64,000 nucleotides of DNA from Zhengitettix transpicula (GCA_037074705.1 CM073591.1:77234532-77298531); one strand, 5' to 3'; counted from the first letter of the stretch, positions 51,401 through 60,490 are shown. A program made the numbers and translations. The notes: a model not told the origin generated them from the sequence alone.

Positions 51401-54400
51401 CAAAAACGTTGTGTGGTATTTATATTATCACTTTTTTGTCTGTATTGGCTAACTTTCTTATTCATCGTTAATTTTAATTATAATCTGATCGGGTACTTAT
51501 TTATATGAAGTTTTATCTTATTTTTATGAGCATTTATGAGAACCCTCCTCCAAGTTTGCAAAATGATTATTAAAATTCCATGAATATGTATATATATGAA
51601 CCATTTAGCATATCATCGGATTATATTCATATTTTTTACAGACTTTCCTTCGCGCTTTCAGACTTACCAATTAGTCACTTATTTCTTATCCAAGAACTCG
51701 TTCTAACTTGCACTTGTGAGTGAACTTTTACAACTTACACTCGATAAAAGAGTCGTCCTTATCTTGCCATTTCAATCAACTTTTAAGTTGAAACAAGTGA
51801 ATTTAATATAAATATTGTGTGGGAAACGGTGAACGAGAATTGAAGTACTGACCTTTGTTGTAAGCGGATCACAGTCGTAGTAAGCAGCGTAAATTACAAT
51901 TCCAGTAAAACATAAAGCCACGTTGAAGAGGATTATTGCACATATATAAATCCATAAACTTCTGTCAACATAAATAAGAAAATACTTATATGTCTGTTGA
52001 TGATATTTAAGGCACAAATATCACATTGGAATTAGTTTTTCAGTCAACACAGGAGAGCGTTTCTAGCTACTTGTATTTAAATACCAAGATATTTTTTAAT
52101 GACTCTCATCTCGATCTAAATTTTACCAGTAAGTATGTCAATAATTGTGGAAAAATAATTTAAGTAAGTACACGAATTAAAATTAAAATTACACAATAGA
52201 GAGAACTCACATTCTAGCGTGTCTAACTGAAGGCAGAGCCATGAAGCGCTGCATGAAACACTGGCTTATGTTGTAGCTCAAGAACAGGAAAGTCCCTCCT
52301 AGTAATACAGACATTAGGGTATGCCTCTCTGAAAAGTCTGTTGAAAGGCTGGATACAAAAGAGAGGAAAACTGCTGAAAACTTGTGAATAAAAGATAATA
52401 TTGTTCTCCACTATTACAAAAAAAATAAACCTTAAATTATATTTTTAAGACGAAAGTGTTGTTAAGTAAACAAAATTTTGGATTGAAAGATGCAATAATA
52501 TCATAGATATAACCATGAAGTAAATATTTTTTTAATATAGGTATCTTGATACTAGAATAATGAATTATAAGTAACGCTTTAAGAAAATGATAGACCCAAT
52601 CCCAATTCCATCTATACTGTACATTATACAAGGCTTAACGTTCAGAACCGTGCTCAATATTTTAATTCCAGAATAAAGGACACACAACTTTCTAGTTTTA
52701 TACAAAAAGAATGCGAGGAACTCAGGAAGCACCACTCCAGTGGGAAGGGCGTGAGACGAGTACCGAGAGCCCGACCTACATGTTAGACGTGTCCTTGCAT
52801 TTTTGTTGAACAGTTTTCGGTTTTCACACGGGTATAATATATTAATACTTCGCCTAGATGACGACAGAGCTTTTAGTCGTCCAAACGTCGCGTACCGAGA
52901 CGTTTCGACGACTAAAACCTCTGTCGTAATCTAGGCGAAGTATTAATATATTGTACCCGTGTGAAAACCGAGAACTGTAATCTTTGATCCTTGTATTTTG
53001 TCTATTTTGAATATAATGACAGCACACTAATGTTGTCAATTTCTCTACAGATTTCTGTGTAAAAAGTTTGTAACCGGACAGTATAACATTTTCTGGGTTA
53101 TAAAGATGTGTGTTGCGTGGTATCGAAATATAGTGCACGTTTTCAGTTAAAACACCCTGCCCTTTAAATTTGTTCCTTTACATCCAATAAATGCGTGTTA
53201 CCATAGTTATAAAGTATTCTAAATACAGTTTACGTTTGAAATTAGACTTAACCAATGCTGAAAAAAAAATCCAATAAAACGTCACGATACCCACCTTGGC
53301 CAATCAATTCTTCCACCTGCTACAGCCTTCTGCCAAGCTACGGAAAAGCCTCCCACGTTTATGGCTCCCTTAATTAGAATCCACGCAATTGCTACGATTA
53401 TGACGATGATTTGGAGTAAATCAGTCCATACAACAGCCTTTAAGCCACCCTCGAAGAAAAAAATTATAGAATTAGTAATTAAAAGATTGTGGTGCAAGAA
53501 TCAATAATCAGACAAATCTAAAAAATATTTTAATAAAACAAAATATTAGAACATTTTAATAAAATAATTATCACGACTTATCGTTCCTTTCTGGGACCTC
53601 TTCAGTTGCAATTATAAAATATTTTACAGGTCTGAATATAATTTATTTGCACAATTTTTATTTTAATAATATGTTCTATTTTTTAAATATATTTCTGACA
53701 AATTTGGCTGGTTCCTTTAATTATAATTCAACCATTAATCGCTTATATTATGCAAACTATGTATGTATCAATCTCAGTAATGAATTCAGATGTTCTTAAT
53801 ATCCAAAAAGACTTTATTCCGTAAATATTTATAATATAATAAGTTTAATCTGTTTACATTGCTATTGGACAACTTGGTAATGAATAAATTAGAATATTTG
53901 TCAATATTTAGATGGTACATTTTCTACATCTTACAGATGTATTGATATTGATGCAGAAATAAATATTTATTTATATTTATGTAAGAGATTTACTTGACGA
54001 GACTCACAAAATCCTGTCAATAATACATTTTTTGGTATCCCGGTATAAACAATTTTATTATTTCAAATATCTTTCAGGAGGCCTTCAATTTAAATAATTA
54101 AATATTTCACACTGAATAAGTTAGATATACTTACTATACAAGTATAAAATATACAGATGATACAGATAATGGGAGCCGTGATACGTAAGCTGATGGTAGT
54201 TACTGTAACAGTGAAATTATTATTGAATTGCACTCAATCTGACCTGTTTATTAGCACAACAATAAATAAATATCTGTCATTATTAACATTCTCTAAATGT
54301 TTACGATTATTATTATCGTGAAACGGTTGTAAGAGTAGTGACAATTTTCGTCTAAATACAAACAAGTTATATTTCTAGATAGGCGATGCCTGTTGTTAAT

Positions 54401-57400
54401 TAAGTTTTATATTAATAATATGATTTTTAAGAAAACGAACATTTAATCTTTTATTGCTCAGAGTTCACCGTTCCAATGAATAAAAAATGATTTTTTACCT
54501 AAAAATCAACGTTAAAAATAACAGTAAACCATAAATCGTGATTAGAAACTATTGTAAAATGTTTGAACAAAATGAAATCAACAAAGAATTATTTTTAAGG
54601 AATTTGAACTTGTGTTGCCGTATTGAAGAAACTTTTGATTTTATTTTAACAGTTATCTGTTTTTGAATTTTCAAGAAATGTGACTACGGAAATGGAATAT
54701 TTTACCTTGCTCTAAACCTAATACGGGTCCATATAATACCAGTGCGTTGAAGAAAATCTGGAAAAAAAATATAGGAAGCAAACAGAATAATAAATTTTAT
54801 TCTGGTAATGGGGAAAAAATAAGTTTTAAACAAACTTACGGTTGTTAAGATGAATATTCCTGAAGACAATAGCCTTATGAATTTATTAAAACGCAGTTCC
54901 AGGTACTAAAAGAATTATATAAAATCTATAAGTATAATTATTCTGTAATTTGAATGTTACAAAATTAAATATTTTATTAAAAATACTCTTTCGTGACATT
55001 TGTTCCCAATCTATTATAAAAAATATATAAATGTTAAGTAATTACTTGCCTCATTTACTGACGTAATTTTTAGTTCGCAAATGACAGGCAGGAAAATCCA
55101 GTGCAAGAAGAAACCGGAAGAAATGGCTGCAAACGACAGGTAAAATATTTGAATTCCATAAACGTAGACTTCCATAGGCAAACCCTGAATTGATATACCA
55201 GACACCAAACTAAAACGGAGAAGGTATACGAATTCTGTACCATTTCGTTTGCATTTCTGTGTGAAATTACAGCTCACAAACAACAATGTAAATTTGGTTA
55301 GAATTATAGCAATATATTATGTTTTACAACTATTTAAGTACTTCATATGTTCCGCTTATTGAAAATTGAATGAATTTGAAATATGTTTTGTAGTTTGTCA
55401 TTCGTGTCGATTTTAAATAAAAACCATGTAATGAACGTTCATAATTTGTTTTGTCATTTTTATTTAAACTTTTGTGTATATATTTTTAATTTCATATAAG
55501 TAATAACTATAACTAGAAAAGTTGTTACTAGAAGTAAAATATGACGTTTTACATCGACTGGAGTTCGCTGAAATGTACAGAGGTCGTGGGATGTGGCTTG
55601 ACTCAATGGCCGCAAACGATTGGATCTCCAAAGCAAAGACACATTAAGAGAGGAGAACGAAAAGTGATTGATCCAGGGTTCTTGAGAGACAGGTAGATAA
55701 AAATGTTCAGGGAAAAAGAATGGGGCTTGTTGAGATTTAGCTATCGAGCGAAATTTTAATTATGTTGTAACTCTTACTGAGGTATGAGCGCACAATACCT
55801 ATTTACCTAGGCGAACCACAAAAACTTTTCGCTTTAACACGATGATAGAACTAGGCACTGAGAAACCACTGGCGAACGGATCTGTGAATCGGTCTGCTAC
55901 CTGTTTTCCACCGATGACGGCAGCAACCACACGAGAAATGACACCATCTGACCGCAATAAACGTTACACAGTACATCATTGCGAATTTCCCCCGAGTTGA
56001 TAATACTACCAAATTTTACTGTATATATGTGCGTTATAGTTTACGTACCTGAATTTTCGTATCAATCAACATCGGAAACTCCGCGAACCAAAGTTAGAGT
56101 ATGTCTCTTTCTCTTAGCAACTTTAAATGATTCTTTAATACTAATATTAATTATACTAAACTGTTTCGTTGTTGTTTTCCGTAATTAAAGTGTTTGACAT
56201 TTTGATATGTCAGTTTGTTAAAGATAACCGATCAAGAATTATATATAAAAAAAAGTGTGTTTCCAAATTAAGAATATCATAACTTAGCCGTTGCTTTATA
56301 ACTAACAATATCAGAGTGCACTGTAATTGTATCGCGATGAATTATACTGTAATTCGGAATAATAATTAATATAATTATGAAACTTTGTAAAACAGTGGGC
56401 CAAAAATATTCTTCAGTTGCACTACCTCTGACCTACAACATGCCGATCAGATATTTATACATTTAAAACTTATGGTTATCAGTTAGTTAGGTTCTTAAAT
56501 ATTATTCCATTGTGTGCAATTTGTGAATGGCAAAATTGAGGAAGTATTTAGTTAACCTTAAATTATGAGATGTGTCAATATAAATTTTCTTAAGTCGAAC
56601 TAATTTAGAACGTTTTATACTTGCAAGTATCAACTTTAATTTCAAAATATTAAAAAAAAGGTCGTTCGGTAAAATAATCCAGTAGGTTAATTTTCTAGAG
56701 ACATATGTAACAGGATTAATATATACATTTTTTGACCTTAGGCATACGGTAAGAGTGGTTCGCTATTCCCATTGGAACAGTCGGCCAGCTGCCTCCTAAA
56801 CTGGTCGAGGTACGGAGAAGGGAATGCTGCGTCCCCACAGAAAACTCTTATTCCGCTATCAGAGGCAAGTACACAATGCCCGACCTACCTGATGCAGGTT
56901 TTTCTAGGGTTTTCCCTGCATTACTTTTAGGCGAATGCCGGGTAGGATCCTTAAACTATAGCCCGGGGGCCCTAGTTAACCCTTGGATATCTTCCTCTAC
57001 CCTTCCGCATCCCCCCTTTCAAATCCCTTTCCTATGCTATAATAGGGGAATTGCCACTATGTGGATTACCCTATACATAGCCTGTCTACAACCCTAAAAA
57101 AACCATTGGAATAGTCGGCCAGCTGCCTCCTAAACCGGTCAAGGCACGGCGAGGGGAAAGCAGCGACCCCACAGCAAACCGCTCTCCCGCCATCAGAAGG
57201 GCGTGGGATAAGTACAAAATGCCCGACCTACAACTCCTCTCCCGCTATCGGAAGGGCGTGGGACAAGTACCCAATGCCCGACCTACCCGATGCAGGTTTT
57301 TCTAGGGTTTTCCCTGCATTTTTTTAGTCGAATGCCGGGTAGGATCCTTAAACCATAGCCCGGGGGCCCTAGTTAACCCTTGGCTACCTTCCTCTACCCT

Positions 57401-58331
57401 TCCGCATCCCCCCTTTCTAATCCCTTCCTATGCTATTAAAGGGGAGTTGCCCAATGTGGATTACCCTCATGTAGCCTGTTGCCCTAAAAAAAAAAGATGC
57501 AGGTTTTTATAGGGTTTTCCCTTCATCACTTTTAGGATCCTTAAACCATAGCCCGGGGGCCCTAGTTAACCCTTGGCTACCTTCCTCTACCCTTCCGCAT
57601 CCCCCCTTTCAAATCCCTTTTCTATGCTATAAGAGGGGAGTTGCCACTATGTGGATTACCATACATAGCCCGTCTACACCTTAAAAAAAAAGAGGTGTGT
57701 GTTTCGGGGTTGCAGATGTTAGCCATACGGCATGCTGTTCCATTGTAACTATCTGCCATTTGTCTCGAAACCTGATTCAGGCACGGAGATGTATAGGCGT
57801 CAAATCGGGAACAAAAATATTTACAATTCTATAACTAATCTGTCGTATTTGAGGTCTCATTAACCTACAATTATTATTTTATTTTTGGATTTCGATGAAG
57901 TCAAGGGCACTGATAAATTAAGGAATGAAATTTTACATGCACTAGATTGATTTTGCTCTTTTTCTTGAAAACATATAACGCTTCTATGGCCGTTTAAAGC
58001 ATTTTTGAATGAATAGTACTGTCAAAATTTAGTAATCCAAATGAAAATATTTGAATTAGAAAATCTTCCGATAAACGAAATTCATGGAAAAAGTAAATAC
58101 AGTGACTATTAATGTGTCTTACGATGCCATTAGTGACATGGAGATGGGCAGTATGCTCATTTTCCGGCCCCCAACCAAATAGTCCTCCACGTCACTCTTT
58201 CTGGTGAAGAAACCGTAGTATACTCCGACGGCAACTGAAGCTGTCAGTAACGCGACAAAAGAAAGATAGTCAACTATTCCGAAGTGAACCAAGGATCGGT
58301 AAAGTCCTTCTACTGTTTGTGAAGTCTCCAT
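40627..58331 (-). CDS. Sodium-coupled solute transporter, SLC5 family (SMCT/SMVT-like), 13 coding exons
   Basis: Coding exons in transcription order: 58331-58123, 55209-55050, 54905-54840, 54757-54706, 54202-54135, 53449-53295, 52348-52211, 51961-51853, 50833-50724, 47335-47152, 45546-45460, 44810-44635, 40855-40627. All junctions keep frame and give 580 residues; vertebrate SLC5A8 has about 610. The family couples Na+ influx to uptake of small organic anions or vitamins at the plasma membrane. Diagnostic segments include YLVGGRKMSILPISMSLMAS, YLELRFNKFIRLL, GGLKAVVWTDL, RHTLMSVLLGG, YYDCDPLTTK, YPGMTGLF, GLSTMSTGLNSIAAAVLEDF and SFLTGFTQP near the C-terminus. Ser359-Thr360 correspond to the Na+-site Ser/Thr pair in helix 8 of the fold, by my alignment. 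Two N-glycosylation sequons (Asn490, Asn495) lie in the late extracellular loop. The substrate cannot be told from sequence. Introns are full of repeats. An upstream 5' noncoding exon must exist, since the first coding exon begins with an acceptor. Confidence 0.9.
42399..42441. repeat. (TA)n microsatellite in SLC5 intron 12
   Basis: Uninterrupted TA tract of about 21 units. Confidence 0.95.
43951..44376 (-). repeat. Interspersed repeat family A in SLC5 intron 12
   Basis: Begins with a T-run, then TAGAGTAACAGGTTACATG, and contains CCCGGGCTATGGTTTAAGG and GTGACCCCGGAACATACACC. A short deletion removes the piece between GGATCCT and AAAAGTGATG. The copy at 57496-57691 carries the same deletion at that point, so these two may share a subfamily. 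It lies in the same orientation as the host gene. Confidence 0.78.
44635..44810 (-). CDS. SLC5 transporter coding exon 12
   Basis: Acceptor TCTAG and donor GTGAGT. It starts GLAVGVVVGISATTWVFSG and carries the extracellular loop with Cys487 and two sequons (NFT, NVT). It ends in phase 2, in the codon of Glu505. Confidence 0.9.
45460..45546 (-). CDS. SLC5 transporter coding exon 11
   Basis: Acceptor TTTCAG and donor GTAGTA. It encodes VAFSLHGIARGSVLGMFLAG and MLIPWTNSK, the well-conserved G..LG.F..G...P..N segment of the family. Phase 0 at both ends. Confidence 0.92.
46949..47017. repeat. Short inverted repeat (hairpin) in SLC5 intron 10
   Basis: ACAGGCAACGATTTTA (46949-46964) pairs with TACGAATCGTTGCCTGT (47001-47017) around a loop of about 36 bases. 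It is probably the core of a decayed foldback element. No flanking long arms are clear. Confidence 0.45.
47152..47335 (-). CDS. SLC5 transporter coding exon 10
   Basis: Acceptor TTTCAG and donor GTAAGT. It encodes residues from the Ser356 codon to Gln417. It begins TMSTGLNSIAAAVLEDFVKT, the most diagnostic block of the gene, with the predicted Na+-site residues Ser359 and Thr360. Phase 2 in, phase 0 out. Confidence 0.94.
48269..48463. mobile_element. Foldback element 1 in SLC5 intron 9
   Basis: Long imperfect inverted repeat of about 70 bp per arm. The left arm includes AAAAAAATGTATGCGCGACG and TTTCGATGACGTTCAC; the right arm carries GTGAACGTCATCGAAACGTC and ACGCATACATTTTTTT. The central part (TCTTCTTGCCAGAAGAA) is itself partly palindromic. 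It would form a long hairpin if transcribed. No coding capacity. It shares the ACGTTTC motif with the foldbacks at 50.4, 51.3 and 52.9 kb. Confidence 0.75.
48700..49545 (+). mobile_element. LTR-retrotransposon relic (LTR-like end with PBS motif), copy 1
   Basis: Diverged counterpart of 59960-60490: AGATTTAGATTTCATTTCG, GGCCTGTTAAAGTG, a CCCAATAAAGAGCCTGAGG block (which also contains a polyadenylation signal) and the 3' end are shared in order. The end reads ...TATTACA, then four bases, then TGGCGCCTTAACGCGG (from 49499), like an LTR terminus followed by a primer-binding site. A second, diverged version of this end (TATTACA then TTCAACGTGAGGC) lies about 62 bp earlier, so the end is locally duplicated. 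Long overlapping open frames on both strands at 48727-49068 lack any recognised domain. No gag or pol is seen. Confidence 0.45.
50354..50564. mobile_element. Foldback element 2 in SLC5 intron 9
   Basis: Left arm AAGAGGAAATGGCCAATTAC and ACGTTTCTTCTGCCAATCAG; right arm CTGTTAATTGTCAGAAGAAA and TAATTGTAATTTCTCTTT, pairing over about 75 bp with mismatches around a central AT-rich loop. Non-coding. Two possible decayed relatives lie at 586 and 31755. Confidence 0.72.
50724..50833 (-). CDS. SLC5 transporter coding exon 9
   Basis: Acceptor TTATAG and donor GTAAGA. It encodes LARAKDQILPLFVMHTLVEY then PGMTGLFISSLFGAGL, the start of helix 8. Ends in phase 2 (AG of the Ser356 codon). The longest open frame here is in another frame; the correct one is fixed by the neighbouring phases and by homology. 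Confidence 0.92.
51238..51470. mobile_element. Foldback element 3 in SLC5 intron 8
   Basis: Left arm TAATGAATAAGAAAGATAGC and CAATACAGACAAAAAAGG; right arm CTTTTTTGTCTGTATTGGCT and AACTTTCTTATTCATCG. The inner arms ACACAACGTTTCTGGGATCC and GATCCCAAAAACGTTGTGTG also pair. Pairing extends about 85 bp per arm. Non-coding. Confidence 0.78.
51853..51961 (-). CDS. SLC5 transporter coding exon 8
   Basis: Acceptor TGACAG and donor GTCAGT. It encodes SLWIYICAIILFNVALCFTG then IVIYAAYYDCDPLTTK; YYDCDP is strongly conserved in monocarboxylate-type SLC5 members. It completes Ile283 with its first base and ends in phase 0. Confidence 0.93.
52211..52348 (-). CDS. SLC5 transporter coding exon 7
   Basis: Acceptor ATCCAG and donor GTGAGT. 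It encodes LSTDFSERHTLMSVLLGGTF and then NISQCFMQRFMALPSVRHAR. The family motif is usually N..QVQR here; this copy has ISQCFMQR, that is, Cys-Phe-Met in place of the common Val/Gln residues. Phase 2 at both ends. Confidence 0.9.
52730..52800 (+). repeat. Interspersed repeat family A, short fragment
   Basis: CCACTCCAGTGGGAAGGGCG, then a GAGTACC and GCCCGACCTACATG match the central part of family A. Both ends are missing. It abuts foldback element 4. Confidence 0.55.
52811..52978. mobile_element. Foldback element 4 in SLC5 intron 6, near-perfect
   Basis: Ends ACAGTTTTCGGTTTTCAC and GTGAAAACCGAGAACTGT are inverted repeats. The arms continue almost without mismatch through TATTAATACTTCGCCTAGAT and AGTCGTCCAAACGTC to a short central part near 52889-52898. 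With about 78 bp arms and few mismatches it is the youngest-looking of the four foldbacks. Non-coding. Confidence 0.85.
53295..53449 (-). CDS. SLC5 transporter coding exon 6
   Basis: Acceptor TTCGAG and donor GTGGGT. It starts GGLKAVVWTDLLQIIVIIVA, the canonical GGLKAV.WTD.FQ block of the family, and ends AGGRIDWP. Phase 0 in, phase 2 out (AG of the Ser237 codon). Confidence 0.94.
54135..54202 (-). CDS. SLC5 transporter coding exon 5
   Basis: Acceptor TTACAG and donor GTAAGT. It encodes TTISLRITAPIICIICIFYT then CI, corresponding to the helix that precedes GGLKAV in the family. Small (68 nt) and found only by splice phase and homology. Phase 1 in, phase 0 out. Confidence 0.88.
54706..54757 (-). 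CDS. SLC5 transporter coding exon 4
   Basis: Acceptor TTCCAG and donor GTAAAA. It encodes IFFNALVLYGPVLGLEQ, aligning with Y...V.YAPALAL.Q in vertebrate SLC5A8. At 52 nt it is the smallest exon of the gene. Ends in phase 1. Confidence 0.9.
54840..54905 (-). CDS. SLC5 transporter coding exon 3
   Basis: Acceptor TTTTAG and donor GTAAGT. It encodes YLELRFNKFIRLLSSGIFIL then TT; YLELRFNK is nearly invariant in the family. Phase 0 at both ends. Confidence 0.94.
55050..55209 (-). CDS. SLC5 transporter coding exon 2, with GC splice donor
   Basis: Acceptor TTTTAG. It encodes LVSGISIQGLPMEVYVYGIQ and then a second helix ending in ELKITSVNE. To join to YLELRFNK in exon 3, as the family requires, the donor must be GCAAGT after GAG at 55050, so this is a GC-AG intron with an otherwise ideal donor (AG|GCAAGT). 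Using the GT three bases further on would add Ala and shift the frame. Confidence 0.92.
56734..57102 (+). repeat. Interspersed repeat family A, stack copy 1
   Basis: Starts at GACCTTAGGCATACGGTAAG (5'-truncated) and runs to CTGTCTACAACCC and an A-run. First of four pieces lying head to tail in SLC5 intron 1, antisense to the host gene. Confidence 0.82.
57103..57495 (+). repeat. Interspersed repeat family A, stack copy 2, with internal duplication
   Basis: Starts right after the A-run of copy 1 at CCATTGGAATAGTCGG. The CTCTCCCGC...GGAAGGGCGTGGGA...AATGCCCGACCTAC block is present twice in a row (about 57180-57234 and 57236-57287). Ends in an A-run at about 57486-57495. Confidence 0.82.
57496..57691 (+). 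repeat. Interspersed repeat family A, stack copy 3, 3' part only
   Basis: Begins at GATGCAGGTTTTTATAGGG immediately after the previous A-run and ends in its own A-run. It carries the same small deletion (CATCACTTTTAGGATCC) as the copy at 43951. Confidence 0.82.
57692..57800 (+). repeat. Interspersed repeat family A, stack copy 4, diverged 5' part
   Basis: GAGGTGTGTGTTTCGGGGTT, GCCATACGG and AGGCACGGAGA align with the 5' part of family A, but with many more substitutions than the adjoining copies. It may be the oldest member, into whose neighbourhood the others were inserted. Confidence 0.55.
58123..58331 (-). CDS. SLC5 transporter coding exon 1
   Basis: ATG at 58331-58329, 12 bases inside an exon that begins after acceptor TTTTCAG (first base 58343). 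The donor GTAAGA follows 58123. It encodes METSQTVEGLYRSLVHFGIV, then the first helix and YLVGGRKMSILPISMSLMA. This ATG is chosen because it is the first in the exon and gives the short N-terminal tail usual for the family. Ends in phase 2. Confidence 0.88.
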
Positions 58332-59102
58332 TGCTGGTGTAACCTGAAAATAAATAATCTTCAATGAATAATTGTACTTGCTTGATCAGATTATTAAGAA
58401 ATGGTCTTATAACTTAATAAAACTTATAGAAAAGGAGCCGTGAACAAATTAGAATCTAGCGTGAAATTCCTGGAAATATTTCAAATTTCCTGCCTTTAAC
58501 GGTATATTCCTATTAATTGATATAATCATATTTGGGAGTGTCACAAAGCCTATCTATACGTTCTTTTCTGCATTTCACAGTTTCGTAAATGAGCTCCCAT
58601 CCTTGATTACATAGGTTTATATAATGCTTGCACCATTAATTATAAATCAGGCAGATGTAGTTACAATACTAAACGTTATTAACACATAGGCTTTATTTTA
58701 TTTATTTATTTTGACAAGTAAGAAAATGTCAGTAAATGCAATTGACAAAGTTATGGAGTTTATTGCAACAAACGTAACAAATAATGTAATGACTTCAAAC
58801 TAATGTTTTCGTAATATAAAGTGGATTTAATATAATATAATAATATAACATTAAAACTCAATTAACACGATACTCAAATATATGTTATACTAAAGGTATT
58901 AATGGAAATGTTAACGATTTTCGTAAATTTTTGAAAGGACATTGAGAATTGCAAAATACTGAAATGTTGAGGAACTGCCGAAAAAGTTATAGAAATTGCT
59001 ACTATCCAAAATGTAGCTAATAAATTTATAATATACAGAAATAATGAATTCCCTATATATGCAATTATAAAATAAAGAAATTTAAAAATACTTCTTGCTA
59101 AA

Positions 59103-59106
<4 letters not shown>

Positions 59107-59133
<27 letters not shown>
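59107..59133. repeat. (TA)n microsatellite
   Basis: Uninterrupted TA tract. Confidence 0.95.
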
Positions 59134-59647
59134 ATCTATAAAAATCAATGGAAAAAAATAATCTCTATAATGTCGTTTGATGAATTTGATGTGTAATATA
59201 ATTATAAGTAATTTTTTGTTATAAATGTGAAATGTACTAAAGGACGCCCCAAATTTAAATTTGATTTTGATATTAATCATTACAATTAAACTTGCTTTTA
59301 TCAATTCACGTTAAGACTTTCGTGACTTAATGTGGTACTTTCTGTCTGATAACTTAACATGTGTTAGGATGACGGAGATGTAAGTACGGCTGATATAATT
59401 TAAAATTAATACTGTGCATAATGTACTTTAAATGAAGTGTGTACTACTGAATTTTACTATGCTAGTATTTTGAGAGGTCAAATATGCCTGAATGCTACGA
59501 TAATGTTAAATCGTGACGTATGAGGATTAACTATAAAGAAGAAAATGAGTACTGGTTTGGACTATTACAGCTCCCTTTGCTACAAATTTCTGAATAATGC
59601 TAGCCTGGTCTTGAAATTATGTTTTATACTGTATACTTACATACACA

Positions 59648-59650
<3 letters not shown>

Positions 59651-59705
<55 letters not shown>
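59651..59705. repeat. (TA)n microsatellite with one interruption
   Basis: Two TA runs joined by a TAATA register shift, about 55 bp in all. Confidence 0.95.
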
Positions 59706-59959
59706 TGTGGTAGTCCAGAAAGTGTCTGGATATATGTAACACAACCCCTAAAACATTTAGAACATTTTACATGTTGCAGTCTGTGAGCAGATAACCACGA
59801 AACTTCAAAGTTAAATATTTAGAGTGCTGAGTCTATAAATTATTATATTCTCAAGTTAAACCACTTTCTTCGATTTTGGGAACCCAGGTAACTGCATCCA
59901 TGCGTTAACAAACTTCGGAACGAGCTAATAAGATTTTATTAAAACGAACGGTGAACCAA

Positions 59960-60490
59960 CCATTGCAAATCATTTTTTCAAACTGAAAGTGTTGATTAGA
60001 GTCAGTGGATAAAAATGGCCTGTCTATAAAGTGCAATAAGTGTGTGTGTACGAACGAGACAATTTCCTTGAGTACCAGAGACAGTAAAGTAAAATTCCAC
60101 AGAATTACTATTTGTAAACTCATAAGTAAAGATATTATCGCCAGATTTAGAATTTCGTTCAGAATTTAAAGTTCATATTTTATGTTTTTGCATTGTAATA
60201 AATCTACTGATGAATTAAGTCCATGATAGATTGATAAAATTTAATTGCTAACAAGTATTTCTTTATTAGAGGCCCAAGTAAACGACCCTGAAATATAGTA
60301 AATTGATTGTAAAGGATAATTGGTAATGTAAATTGAAATTTATTTGCCTAAATAATTTTTGTAGATTATAATTGTTTCCAGTTAATAAATGTTAATTGTT
60401 TGTTTTAATTGATTTTGCATTCTTTATTGGACGTAAAATTACTACAAATTGACGCCTTAACGTGAGACATTCCTTTATAATTTAATTGTC
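59960..60490 (+). mobile_element. LTR-retrotransposon relic, copy 2
   Basis: Same order of diverged blocks as copy 1 (48700-49545): AAATGGCCTGTCTATAAAGTG (60013), TCGCCAGATTTAGAATTTCG (60139), GAGGCCCAAGTAAACGACCC (60270) and the terminal TACAAATTGACGCCTTAACG (60443). The last is an LTR-like CA end plus a mutated primer-binding-site motif. No gag or pol remains on the right, so this is a fragment or solo-LTR-like relic. Confidence 0.45.

Noticed and set aside
52223..52411. Minus-strand 62-codon frame over SLC5 exon 7
   Set aside because: It is an off-frame shadow; the true frame reads RHTLMSVLLGG and starts at the acceptor before 52348.
48700..60490. The two LTR-like relics as the two LTRs of one provirus
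   Set aside because: The roughly 11 kb between them carries eight correctly spliced SLC5 exons (exons 2-9) and no gag-pol-like sequence.
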